Below are positions 34,605-43,147 of a stretch of DNA of 64,000 nucleotides, one piece after another (within the stretch, counting starts at the first letter, position 1; the number at the start of each line of letters is the position of its first letter). A program made the position numbers and the translations under genes. This stretch comes from Paenibacillus herberti. GTDB taxonomy: Bacteria > Bacillota > Bacilli > Paenibacillales > Paenibacillaceae. The stretch lies in the NCBI RefSeq assembly GCF_002233675.1, contig NZ_NMUQ01000002.1, forward strand, positions 1,216,121-1,280,120, read 5' to 3'. The notes beneath the pieces are model-generated. The model worked only from the letters and a program-made list of their open reading frames with translations, was not told the DNA's origin and made no database searches.

Positions 34605-35855
34605 ATGACCGCATTGTCAATACGTGGATTGGCTTGCCATGTTGAGCATACAACATTGTTTCCGGCTGTGAATATAGAAGCGGCCCCGGGTGAGGTTTTG
34701 GCTATTTATTCAACGATGAATGTGCGGCATGTGCTGATGGCGATGTTGGCCGGTAGCATGCCGATTCATCAAGGAGAGATCCGGATTGGCGAGTACGCCC
34801 CGTCAGACAGTAAGCGGGACTCTCGTCTAATCGGCTTCATGAGGCTCGATGAAGGATTATACGAGCGGCTTACGGTGAAAGAGAATTTTTCTTTTTATCG
34901 CGATATATATGGTTCAAGTGTTGCGCTTGAAGAGGTTCTCCGCATGCTGAAATTGGATCAAAAAGCGAATCACAAATTAGTAAAGCTTACTTCATCGGAG
35001 AAGCGAAGAGTCCAGTACGGAAGGCTGCTGCTGCAAAATTCGGAGCTGTTGGTGTTCGAAGAGCCGGATCAGAATGTAGATATTGAAACGAAGCTTGTTT
35101 TTCACGGGTTAGTACGCTCTCTGTCGGCAAAAGACAAAATGGTGCTCATTCTTACGGGTAGTATGGAGACAGCTTTGAGCACGACAAGCCGGGTATGCCG
35201 ACTGGACGAAAAGGGGCTTCATGTGTTTGATATTCAGGAGAAATCCGAGCGTGATGCCGAGCCGTTGAACGGATTCAGTGCCGGGAGAACATCCCTTGAG
35301 CTGGATAGGGAGCGAACAATATCAGACATACATAATTTGGGAATTAGTGAAATGGAGGTAGGACTCTCTCAGCAAACTATTGCCCAGGAAATAGTTCATG
35401 CTGCCGCCGATGAGCCTGCTGCTTCGCTGAACGTGGACAATGCATCGACGTCTGCACCGAATCGGTCCGAGACGGAGGAGTCGAATATTGGCGAAGAATC
35501 GGTATTCGGGTCGTTTCGGTTCGAGAAAATTCCTACTCGGGTTAACGATAAAATTATTTTGTTCAATCCGCCTGAGATCGATTATATCGAGAGCAGCGAG
35601 GGACAATCCAACCTTTATGTAAATGGAGAAATGTACGCGTCTACTTTTAAGATCAACGAGCTTGAGGTAAGACTGCAAAGCTGCGGCTTTTTCCGCTGCC
35701 ATCGTTCCTATCTGGTTAATCTCCAAAAAGTCAAAGAGGTCATCACCTATACACGTAATAGCTACAGTCTTGTGTTGGATGACCAATCCAGGACTCATGT
35801 GCCCCTTTCGAAAACAAAAATGGCTGAACTCAAAGAAATGATGGGGCTTAAATAG
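34605..35855 (+). CDS. Degenerate ABC-ATPase domain fused to a LytTR DNA-binding domain
   Basis: About 416 residues from ATG 34605, which has AGAGGTG upstream. Residues 1-210 follow the ABC ATPase order, but the Walker A position reads IYSTMNVRHVLMAML (no GxxGxGK), the signature is LTSSEKRR and the Walker B-like strand is LLVFEEPD. It is probably not an ATPase. A charged linker leads to a C-terminal LytTR domain (about 315-416: IDYIESSEGQSNLYV, FFRCHRSYLVNL). LytTR domains bind direct repeats about 21 bp apart; such repeats occur just downstream, before the ABC-2 exporter. Confidence 0.8.
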   Translation: MTALSIRGLACHVEHTTLFPAVNIEAAPGEVLAIYSTMNVRHVLMAMLAGSMPIHQGEIRIGEYAPSDSKRDSRLIGFMRLDEGLYERLTVKENFSFYRDIYGSSVALEEVLRMLKLDQKANHKLVKLTSSEKRRVQYGRLLLQNSELLVFEEPDQNVDIETKLVFHGLVRSLSAKDKMVLILTGSMETALSTTSRVCRLDEKGLHVFDIQEKSERDAEPLNGFSAGRTSLELDRERTISDIHNLGISEMEVGLSQQTIAQEIVHAAADEPAASLNVDNASTSAPNRSETEESNIGEESVFGSFRFEKIPTRVNDKIILFNPPEIDYIESSEGQSNLYVNGEMYASTFKINELEVRLQSCGFFRCHRSYLVNLQKVKEVITYTRNSYSLVLDDQSRTHVPLSKTKMAELKEMMGLK

Positions 35856-35858
35856 CTC

Positions 35859-35919
35859 CATTCACCCTCTGTTATGCTGCATTCATCCTCTTCCTTGCTC
35901 CTTTCATGGTATATATAAT
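35859..35919 (+). promoter_or_regulatory. LytTR-type direct repeats and promoter of the ABC-2 exporter
   Basis: CATTCACCCTCT (35859-35870) and CATTCATCCTCT (35880-35891) are 21 bp apart start to start, two helical turns. They abut a poor -35 (TTCCTT 35891-35896), 17 bp from a perfect TATAAT (35914-35919). A third copy, CTTCCACCCTCT, lies at 35930. This is the geometry of a LytTR-activated promoter. Confidence 0.6.
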
Positions 35920-35985
35920 GCAGGGATTCCTTCCACCCTCTACACTTGGGGTATCAAGCAAGCGAACAAGAGAGGTGGACGGACA

Positions 35986-36834
35986 ATGACGAATATAATG
36001 GAGATTACGTCTCTGGCAAAAACCTTTGACGGGACGGCTGCACTTAAAGACGTTTCATTCTCGGTGCGCAAAGGAGAGATTTTCGGATTTCTTGGGCCGA
36101 GCGGGTCGGGAAAAACGACAACGATTAAAATTTTGACTGGCCAGTTGAAGCCAACTTCCGGAGATATCTATATATTCGGAACAAGCGCAGATAAGCTTCA
36201 AGGAGAGAAGTATCGCAAACGTTTCGGTATCGTAACGGATAATACGGCTCTTTATAGCCGACTTTCCGTTAGAGAAAACCTGAAGTTGTACTGCGATCTG
36301 TACGATATACCGGTTGGGCGAATTGATGAAGTTTTAGCGCTGGTTAATCTCTCTGGAGAGGGTGGCAAGGCGGTATCCAAGTTATCCAAAGGCATGGTGC
36401 AACGCATTACGCTGGCTCGGGCTTTCCTGCATGAGCCGGAGCTGCTGTTCCTGGATGAACCGACTTCAGCTCTCGATCCAGTTAATACGAAGCATATTTA
36501 CGAGGCGCTGAATGGATTCAAAGAACGTGGTACTACGATCTTCCTAACGACGCATGACATGAGCGAAGCAGAAACGCTCTGTGACCGAGTTGCCTTTCTC
36601 AATCATGGACAGATTCAACTGCTCGACTCGCCGCAAAAGCTTCGTGCCCGCCATAGTAATGGACGTCTGACGGTAAAGCTGACGGACGGTACAACAGTGG
36701 ATATTGACAACGGCAAGGGGGGCGCACAGGAGCTTTATCAATATATGAGCAGCGATCGAGTGCAATCCGTGCATTCCAATGAACCGACACTCGGAGATAT
36801 TTTTGTCGAAGTTACAGGGAGGAGTCTGGTATGA
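35986..36834 (+). CDS. ABC-2 exporter ATP-binding protein
   Basis: A 282-residue ATPase with Walker A GPSGSGKTT (about residues 36-44), signature LSKGMVQR, Walker B LLFLDEP and H-loop TTHDMSEAE. It overlaps the permease gene by 4 bp. With the permease it forms a simple exporter of the antibiotic/peptide or Nat type. Control by the LytTR fusion protein encoded upstream is likely. Confidence 0.87.
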   Translation: MTNIMEITSLAKTFDGTAALKDVSFSVRKGEIFGFLGPSGSGKTTTIKILTGQLKPTSGDIYIFGTSADKLQGEKYRKRFGIVTDNTALYSRLSVRENLKLYCDLYDIPVGRIDEVLALVNLSGEGGKAVSKLSKGMVQRITLARAFLHEPELLFLDEPTSALDPVNTKHIYEALNGFKERGTTIFLTTHDMSEAETLCDRVAFLNHGQIQLLDSPQKLRARHSNGRLTVKLTDGTTVDIDNGKGGAQELYQYMSSDRVQSVHSNEPTLGDIFVEVTGRSLV

Positions 36835-37541
36835 CATTTTCTACGAAGAGAGTAACTGCGATTTTCGTTAAGGATTTCAAAGATATGTCACGCAATATGT
36901 TTGTTTCCGCGACGCTGGTCCTGCCGCTGCTTATGGCGATTATTTACAGCCGAACGGGCACCTTATCCATCGATATGATCTACCTGATTATTAATATGAC
37001 CTTTAGCTTTGTCGGGGCATTTATACAATCCAGCCTAATTGCTGAAGAAAAAGAGAAAAATACACTTCGCGGGCTCATGCTCTCCCCAGCTAGCACGTTG
37101 GAAATTTTCTTTGGCAAAAGTCTGTTGAGCCTCATAGTCACTCTGGTTTTAACGGCGGGCAGCATACTTCTATTGGGCTACAGCCCAGCTAATGTTCCCG
37201 TTATAAGCGTGGCTTTGGTGCTGTCGGCGGTATTTTACGTTGGACTAGGTACGCTCATCGGGCTAATCACAAAGTCGGTTATGGAAGCGTCCGTTGCGAT
37301 CCTTCCCGCAGTGGGTGTGTTTACATTCGGCTCGTTGCTTACGCTCTTATTTGATAAATATCCGTTTTTAAAAGTGGCGGAGTATTTGCCGAACCTGCAG
37401 CTTATTGAACTGGCGAGTGCCGTAGAAAGGGGCGAAAGCTGGGGGGAAGGTTGGCCGAAGCTGCTTGTTATTTTCGCTTGGATAGTCGCAGTTTATCTTG
37501 TGACGACGTATGTCTACAAAAAGCGCAGAATGGACGATTAA
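36831..37541 (+). CDS. ABC-2 type permease
   Basis: A 236-residue membrane protein with six predicted TM segments; the motif EEKEKNTLRGLMLSPAS after TM2 is typical of ABC-2 permeases. It pairs with the ATPase above. The exported compound is unknown. Confidence 0.85.
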   Translation: MTFSTKRVTAIFVKDFKDMSRNMFVSATLVLPLLMAIIYSRTGTLSIDMIYLIINMTFSFVGAFIQSSLIAEEKEKNTLRGLMLSPASTLEIFFGKSLLSLIVTLVLTAGSILLLGYSPANVPVISVALVLSAVFYVGLGTLIGLITKSVMEASVAILPAVGVFTFGSLLTLLFDKYPFLKVAEYLPNLQLIELASAVERGESWGEGWPKLLVIFAWIVAVYLVTTYVYKKRRMDD

Positions 37542-37559
37542 GACCAATTATAGAAAGAG

Positions 37560-37606
37560 GGCTCATGGTCCCGCGCTTCTGGCGGTTGACCGTGAGCTTT
37601 TTTTTG
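37560..37606 (+). terminator. Terminator of the LytTR-ABC operon
   Basis: GGCTCATGGTC pairs with GACCGTGAGCT (G-U tolerated), followed by eight Ts. Confidence 0.8.
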
Positions 37607-37615
37607 CAGTGCCCC

Positions 37616-37647
37616 TTGACTCTGACGTACACGTAAGACTTTATAAT
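37616..37647 (+). promoter_or_regulatory. Long-spacer promoter of the MerR gene
   Basis: TTGACT (37616-37621) and TATAAT (37642-37647) are 20 bp apart. Overlong spacing is the hallmark of promoters controlled by MerR-family proteins, consistent with autoregulation. Confidence 0.6.
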
Positions 37648-37671
37648 GGAAAAGTCAGGAGGGAATGGGCG

Positions 37672-38333
37672 ATGTATAGAATTGGCGAGTTGGCCAAACA
37701 AACGAATTTATCGATCCGAACGTTAAGGTACTACGATGAAATCGGGTTGCTCAAGCCCGCGAAAGTAGCCGAATCCGGGTACCGATACTACTCAAACGAA
37801 GAAATTAGGCGACTCCAGCATATAACAGCTCTGAAGGAGCTCGGTTTTACGTTGTCGGCCATTAAAGGCATGCTCGGTTCCGGTCCGAAGCTTGCTGCGC
37901 CTCAGTGGGAGTCTTATTTAGAGCTAACTGTCGGCAATCCGCAACGAGCGGGCGAGACTTGATGAGATGGAAAAGCTGCTGTTTAACGCTCGTTAACCTA
38001 CCGGATATTGGCGAGGACGATGAACGAAACTTAGTCTGGGTGAAGCTGATCCGTCAAGTAAGAGAGCAGCTTCACGAACCGCCGGATTCTCCGGCTTCGC
38101 AACAGCTTGCTGTGCATTTGATAGATGTATCAATGGAATGGTTCGGCCAGGATGAGCAGCTCATCGAGAAATACTGGGGAAAGATTCGTTCCGAGGAAGG
38201 TGAAGAGCTTAAGGTGTACGGGATGGACGCTCAGGTGATGGAGTACATGGACCGAATCGTGGATTGGTACCTGCAGCATTCAGAGGAGGGGACGAACGGT
38301 GGAGGCGAAAGCGCAGAAGAAACCGATAAGTGA
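37672..38333 (+). pseudogene. MerR-family regulator with at least two frameshifts
   Basis: AGGAGG precedes ATG 37672. The helix-turn-helix is intact (IGELAKQTNLSIRTLRYYDE, ESGYRYYSNEEIRRL), running to about ESYLEL near 37925. The coiled-coil region (IRNERARLDEMEKLLFNAR) is in a second frame, and the C-terminal effector part (DIGEDDERNLVWVKLIRQV to 38333) in a third. Removing small indels would give a MerR protein of about 215 residues. It precedes an SMR gene, a common drug-sensing pair. Confidence 0.72.
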
Positions 38334-38526
38334 AGCGAGAGCATGGTGTTATGTCATTATTGGAGGTATCCTCGAAATTATTTGGGCGAGTGGATTCAAG
38401 TATGAATCGATAAATGGAGCCATCGTTCTGGGCATGATCTTTTTCAAGGAGCCAAGAAGCTTGTTTAGGGTCGCCTGCATTGTCGGCATTATCTTTGCTG
38501 TGATGGGGTTGAAGCTGACTTCCTAG
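38299..38526 (+). pseudogene. SMR-family multidrug efflux subunit with internal deletion
   Basis: A 75-codon frame. It starts like an SMR protein (CYVIIGGILEIIWASGFKYE, including the essential Glu of TM1) and ends like one (MGLKLTS), but the middle segment of about 35-40 residues, covering TM2 and most of TM3, is missing. SMR proteins have about 105 residues and four TM helices. The start GTG 38299 overlaps the MerR end. Export activity is unlikely. Confidence 0.65.
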
Positions 38527-38630
38527 CTGTTCGTGGGAAGGCTTACCGTCGTTCGCTGCTCATGGAAAAGTCGCTGGCCAAGTGGAGGCTGGTGGCTTTT
38601 TTTACATTTTATAGACAAAACCAATCCCTG

Positions 38631-38664
38631 TAAGTATTATATGTATTATATAAAATAATACTTA
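38631..38664 (+). promoter_or_regulatory. Palindromic operator of the GntR gene
   Basis: TAAGTATTAT and ATAATACTTA form a perfect 10-bp inverted repeat with a 14-bp spacer, 24 bp before the GntR start. AT-rich palindromes of this kind are typical for YtrA-type GntR repressors. Confidence 0.6.
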
Positions 38665-38687
38665 ATGAATAATAAGGAGAGAATGCC

Positions 38688-39116
38688 ATGATCATCACGC
38701 TCGATCCCGACAGCAGCACTCCGTTCTACGAACAGCTGCGCAATCAGATCGTGCTCGGCATCGCTACGGGCCAGCTGGAGCCTGGGGAGAAGCTGCCGAC
38801 GGTGCGCCAACTGGCTGAGGAGCTTAGTATGAACCCGATGACGGTCAACAAGGCATACGCCCTAATGAAGCAGGAGGGCTTTATTGCCATAGATCGGCGA
38901 CATGGCGCCAAGGTTAAACCGCAGCTGAAAGCATCCCAAGAGCGCAAAGAGTTGCCGCCCCGCCTGGAACAGGAGCTGCAGCTGTTGATTGCTGAAGCCT
39001 CCATCCATGGCATGGATAGGGAGGGCTTCCAGGAGGCCTGTGGGCGGATATTCGCCCGGATGGCGGGGGGAATCGATCAGGATACAGATTCCACTGAGCA
39101 TCAGACAGACGGGTAA
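38688..39116 (+). CDS. YtrA-subfamily GntR transcriptional regulator
   Basis: A 142-residue protein with an N-terminal winged helix (TPFYEQLRNQIVLGIATG, then KLPTVRQLAEELSMNPMTV) and a short helical C terminus, the YtrA layout. AAGGAGAG precedes the start. These repressors usually control adjacent ABC or membrane-protein genes and their own promoter, here via the palindrome 38631-38664. The next gene, 145 bp downstream, is a membrane protein. Confidence 0.85.
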   Translation: MIITLDPDSSTPFYEQLRNQIVLGIATGQLEPGEKLPTVRQLAEELSMNPMTVNKAYALMKQEGFIAIDRRHGAKVKPQLKASQERKELPPRLEQELQLLIAEASIHGMDREGFQEACGRIFARMAGGIDQDTDSTEHQTDG

Positions 39117-39261
39117 GCCGAGACGCAGCCCAGACCATTTGTTTTTCGCTGCTGCCCATACCAGTTCTGGTCCCCGCTCCAATTTGTCTGTCACTGCCTG
39201 CACCGGTTCCGACTAGCGACAGCTTAAGCTAAATTTAACGCGCGATGAGAGGGGCCTTCCA

Positions 39262-40677
39262 ATGATCGGTCTTCATATTGTTTTTGCTATTACGGTCCTT
39301 ATCCTGTACTCGGCCTTTCTAATGGTTTATATCCCCCAAGCCAGCTATCGCAGCGGCATGCTGTTTGCAGTCAAGCTGCCGCCGGACGCGATGGGGCATC
39401 CAGAAATTAAATCTGTGCAGGATCGCTTCCGCAAGGAAACGCGCCAGGTTTCACTTTGGACGGCAGCTGCACTGCTCCCGTATGTTCTGCTTTTTCCCTG
39501 GATGGGATTTCAGGTTGTTTATTTCATGGCTTGGATGGCCGGGTTCACTATTGTCATGGTACGGCCTTTTCAGGAAGCTTTCCGCAGAACGCTGGAGCTC
39601 AAGCGCAGGGAAGATTGGTTCGTCGGTCCTCGCAAGCGGGTGATGCAAGTTGATCTGCGGGCAGCCAGAAGGAAAAACGAGCGCTCGCTTTCACCCTGGC
39701 TGTTCCTGATTCCGCTTAGCTTGGGAGCTGGGCTGATTCTTGTAGCGGGACTGGAACTGATTCCGGGAAGCCGTGATTCAGCCCTTCTGCCACTTGCAAG
39801 CATGGGGTTAATTTTGACTCTGGTCATGCTTGGATTGGCGCTGATGTTTCGTCGCATGAAGGCTGAGGTGTACAGCGCGGACAGCGAGGTGAATTTGCTG
39901 CTGAATCAGGCACGGCGGCGCAGTTTATCGTGGATGTGGCTGCTGCTGGCGATCCTAGAGAACGGGCATGTTTTGCTTTTACTGTTAGCTTTTTCAGGGA
40001 GTAACGAGGGGCTGCAGACGGTTTGGTTCTATAGTTCGTTGGCGTTCGCGCTTGTGCCGACCTTGTTGATTTACCGGACTTTCCGCAGTATTCGCAAGCT
40101 GGAGGAGGATGTTTTGACCAGTGATGGAGGGGCGGTTTACAGCGATGACGATGAATACTGGGCTAACGGCTTTACTTATCACAATCCGCAGGACAGCCGA
40201 ATTATGGTTCCCAAGCGCTTTGGGATTGGGGCAACTTTCAATACAGCGACACCGGTCGGGAAGTCGCTTTACTGGGGTGCCCTGGGCTTGGCTGGAGCGG
40301 TAATGCTGTCTGTCTGCGCCTTGATGCTGATATCGGAGTTTGTATCGCCGTCGATGGAGATTGCGGAACAGCGTCGGGTTCATATTTCCTACCCAATGTA
40401 TTCCATGAGCTTTAATGTTGTGGATGTGCAGGAGCTTACGCTTGTGGACGGAATACCTAGCGGATCCAAGCGGAGCGGGGAAGCGACAGATAAGGTGCTG
40501 CGGGGGAGTTTTAGCCTGGACGGCCTCGGCAAGTCCAATCTGTACGTATACAAGAATAACCCGCCTTATATCCGCGTGAAGCTCAAGGAGCGATTCGTGT
40601 TTTTTAATGAAAGAGATCGCGTAAGTACGGAGGAGCTGTTCCGGCAGCTTCAATCTGTGGTGGTTAATCAAAAATAA
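39262..40677 (+). CDS. Multispanning membrane protein with DUF5808-like segment
   Basis: A 471-residue protein with about eight TM segments (first at residues 3-25). Between TM6 and TM7, DEYWANGFTYHNPQDSRIMV and RFGIGATFN fit the DUF5808 signature. The C terminus is a soluble PH-like beta domain. Such proteins are often encoded after YtrA-type GntR regulators; their function is unknown, possibly in cell-envelope stress. GAGAGGGG precedes the start; terminator at 40771. Confidence 0.7.
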   Translation: MIGLHIVFAITVLILYSAFLMVYIPQASYRSGMLFAVKLPPDAMGHPEIKSVQDRFRKETRQVSLWTAAALLPYVLLFPWMGFQVVYFMAWMAGFTIVMVRPFQEAFRRTLELKRREDWFVGPRKRVMQVDLRAARRKNERSLSPWLFLIPLSLGAGLILVAGLELIPGSRDSALLPLASMGLILTLVMLGLALMFRRMKAEVYSADSEVNLLLNQARRRSLSWMWLLLAILENGHVLLLLLAFSGSNEGLQTVWFYSSLAFALVPTLLIYRTFRSIRKLEEDVLTSDGGAVYSDDDEYWANGFTYHNPQDSRIMVPKRFGIGATFNTATPVGKSLYWGALGLAGAVMLSVCALMLISEFVSPSMEIAEQRRVHISYPMYSMSFNVVDVQELTLVDGIPSGSKRSGEATDKVLRGSFSLDGLGKSNLYVYKNNPPYIRVKLKERFVFFNERDRVSTEELFRQLQSVVVNQK

Positions 40678-40770
40678 TGATCGGACCGCGAAATCCCCTA
40701 AATGTCGTTTTCATCCGGGGGTTGTGGTTGATTGAGATCCATGGAGATTTCGTTGCGTTTTCCGCCTCTC

Positions 40771-40801
40771 GTCACTTCCTATTTGGAAGTGGCTTTTTTT
40801 A
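40771..40801 (+). terminator. Terminator after the DUF5808-like gene
   Basis: CACTTCC pairs with GGAAGTG around TATTT, then seven Ts. Confidence 0.8.
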
Positions 40802-40831
40802 TCTGAAAATTCCGCTGTCCCCGCAGTGAAG

Positions 40832-40898
40832 GGCCGCAATGATTCCGAAATCGCATAGAAATGCGGTTTTGAGTAGACATTGCGGCCTATTTCCGCAA
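40832..40898 (+). promoter_or_regulatory. Nested inverted repeats with ComA-box-like halves
   Basis: GGCCGCAATG (40832-40841) and CATTGCGGCC (40878-40887) form a perfect 10-bp inverted repeat enclosing CGCAT-AGAA-ATGCG. The right arm overlaps TTGCGG-N7-CCGCAA (40880-40898), a palindrome with the half-sites of the ComA box (known spacing N4). It lies about 160 bp upstream of the 41062 gene. Confidence 0.45.
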
Positions 40899-41061
40899 TC
40901 GGTTTGTGGGAAAACGAAGCATGGTTTTCGGTGTGAAATGGAAAAAAGTCGCTTATGATTAGTTCATGGGAAACACGAGAGACGCAAAGCCGGCAAGCGA
41001 GGCGGCGGGCAAGCAAGCATTAACTAAATCAACGGCAGGAGACGGAAAGGGAGGAAACGGC

Positions 41062-42216
41062 ATGCTGGGGTTTTCATTCGGAAGCGGACTTACGCTGGTA
41101 CATCTGGAGCCGAGTTCACCAAGGCTGTTCGCAGCGGCGGATCATCTGGAGTGCCGATATGTACGGGCTTACTTCAGGGAGCAAGGAACAGCCGCGGCGC
41201 AGTACATACAGGTCAACCTGGCAGGCATGTACGAGACGGCGGAGGACCTGATCGCACTTGGCAACGAGGCCATCGCCTTCCACGTAGAGCCGACCTCCTA
41301 CCGTCTATGCCAGGAGCTGAGCGGAGTAATCAAGCAGCTGGATGGGGGCATGCGAATCTTCTGGTTCGGTGATTGGGCCGCGAGTTTACCTGAGAGAGAG
41401 CTGCCCGAGACAGTGGAGAGCCTAGTGCGTCGGCAGCCGGAACGAATGCTGCACCGCTTGGTGGAGCCGGATGTGCAGGGTAGTGAGGGCGGTTCGGACA
41501 GGGGTCGGGATGAACTAGATTTGATCCCGAGCATCTGGGAGGAAGCCGCTTCGTCGCGACAGGCTCCGCTGCTGGCCGTGAAGCTGGCCGATCGCCTTGG
41601 CCGCGGCATGGGAGCGTATGGCGGACGGCGCACCCACTCGCCGCAACGTCTGCGACGGGATCTGGAGCTGGCTGTAGCAGCATCGCGGCAGCTGCGCCCG
41701 GAGCTCAAGCTGCAAGGCTTCCATGAAGCGACAGAGGAGGCTGCCCGCTGGAACAAAATCGTCGGCGTGCTGGAGTCATGCCGCGAACGGGCCGCGTGGA
41801 GCATCGATTTACCGATGGAGCGCTGGCTTCGGGGAGACGCACTGGGGTTGGCGGAGGTCGGAGCTTGCGAGCTTGGTCTCGAACTGCCGGTCAGCCTCAA
41901 ATCCGGACAGCCCATCGCTGCGGAGATCATGCAGCAGCTGAGGCAAATCCGCGAAGTTAACCCAGACATTCGATTTCGGATCATCCTGCAGCCATCGGCG
42001 GAGGACACCGAATCGGGCGCTCGCTCAACTGCGATATTGCTGCAGGAATGTCTCGACAACGGGTTGATTGGGCCCTCCGCGATCCATGTGAAGCTGGACG
42101 CAGCAGACGGTCCGCTAGCTCGGACCGTACTCCCAGCATCATTGGAGGAGCTGGCACGGGAACGACTCGGCTCGGAATCCGAGGGTGCGCTAATCAATGG
42201 TTTCTGGCCTTTATGA
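41062..42216 (+). CDS. Protein resembling the cobalamin-binding part of radical SAM enzymes, no Fe-S motif
   Basis: About 384 residues from ATG 41062 with AAAGGGAGG upstream (open frame from 40966). The N terminus (about residues 60-130: GNEAIAFHVEPTSYRLCQEL, then IFWFGDWAAS) resembles the B12-binding Rossmann region of B12-dependent radical SAM proteins. The usual CxxxCxxC cluster motif is absent; the remaining half is helical with a barrel-like strand pattern (ELGLELPVSLKSG). It may be a catalytically dead partner or a decayed maturase. GC-rich. Start of a cluster with SagB-like and M50 genes. Confidence 0.45.
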   Translation: MLGFSFGSGLTLVHLEPSSPRLFAAADHLECRYVRAYFREQGTAAAQYIQVNLAGMYETAEDLIALGNEAIAFHVEPTSYRLCQELSGVIKQLDGGMRIFWFGDWAASLPERELPETVESLVRRQPERMLHRLVEPDVQGSEGGSDRGRDELDLIPSIWEEAASSRQAPLLAVKLADRLGRGMGAYGGRRTHSPQRLRRDLELAVAASRQLRPELKLQGFHEATEEAARWNKIVGVLESCRERAAWSIDLPMERWLRGDALGLAEVGACELGLELPVSLKSGQPIAAEIMQQLRQIREVNPDIRFRIILQPSAEDTESGARSTAILLQECLDNGLIGPSAIHVKLDAADGPLARTVLPASLEELARERLGSESEGALINGFWPL

Positions 42217-42375
42217 CCGGGCATTATCCACCGCATGTTTTTGGAAGAGGAGCGAAGCATATCGGCTTTAACGCCGAGAACTGTAATACAGCGACGCTTC
42301 ATCGTTTGGGCGAGCATTCCGCCTTAAACAGCGCTGTCTTTTTCGAAAATAACCAACTAAATAGGGAAAAAAACA

Positions 42376-42810
42376 ATGAATTTGATGAGCCTGTTTTTTA
42401 TGACCAGGATGGCAAATGGGTATTATGCGCTCACGAATCTCGGCATGAGCCTGCTCGATCTGCTGCCGCTCGTTAAGCTCGATGGTTACTGGATACTCAG
42501 CCACGGATTAGGCATTGCGAACCTGCGTACAAAGGCGTTCCGCGCCGTGTTTCAGCTGCTGCGCTTTCCTGGTGCTCGGCTGGCGGAAGCGACGCGTCCG
42601 GTTAACCACCGAGAACGCTCGATTTTGCTCAGCTATGGTCTGGCGGCGGTCCTGTTCACTCCCTGCTTCTGGTTATAGGGTGTGATGAAGGTACAAGAAC
42701 GGCTTTACAACATGATCGGGTGGATGAGCTTCCTGATTGTCGTCGTTATTGCCGGAATGATGCTCTACCATATGATGAAGTTTATTTCTTCGATGAGAAA
42801 GCCGGCTTAA
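42376..42810 (+). pseudogene. M50-type peptide zinc metalloprotease, C-terminal remnant with in-frame stop
   Basis: The frame starting NLMSLFFMTRMANGYYALTN contains the second M50 motif LLPLVKLDGYW (Asp ligand), as in YydH-type peptide-processing proteases. TAG at 42676-42678 interrupts it; the same frame continues through a final TM segment (MIGWMSFLIVVVIAGMMLYH) to TAA 42808. The N-terminal HExxH half is missing. The stretch 42217-42375 before it has an open frame of protein-like text (GHYPPHVFGRGAKHIGFNAE) I cannot place. Confidence 0.65.
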
Positions 42811-42843
42811 TCGGCCTATATTACAGACAAGGCGGGATTCAAA

Positions 42844-43059
42844 ATGGGATTGGAAGCCAAACATTTGATCAAGCGATACGGAGATAACACAGTGCTGCAC
42901 GGCATCTCGCTGGAGGCGGGAACCGGCAAAGCGACGACGATCCGCTCGATTCTCGGAATGGTCGATTATGACTCCGGCGCGGTGACGTGGAATGGACGTC
43001 CGATTACCGAGAATCGCCCTAGCATCGGCTATTTGCCGGAGGAGCGCGGCAGGAGCTAA
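42844..43059 (+). pseudogene. ABC ATPase remnant
   Basis: A 71-codon frame: it opens like an exporter ATPase (LEAKHLIKRYGDNTVLHGIS), then about 15 residues including most of Walker A are deleted (AGTGKATTIRSILGM), then continues to YLPEERG and stops. All downstream motifs are gone. An ABC gene after an M50 gene is the order of yydH-yydI, so this was probably the export or self-protection ATPase of a peptide cluster. Confidence 0.65.
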
Positions 43060-43147
43060 CAGTAGTCCGCATCCATTTCCATGATGTCAGTCAACAGGTT
43101 CATCCGGTCCGCGCGGCCGGAAATCCATCCCTTAAGGGCGTGATTCC

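Noticed and set aside
42048-42476. 142-codon frame across the end of the 41062 gene and the start of the M50 remnant
   Set aside because: Its first part is out of frame inside a better-supported gene and its last part overlaps the M50 motif in the wrong frame; only the middle reads protein-like and has no start.
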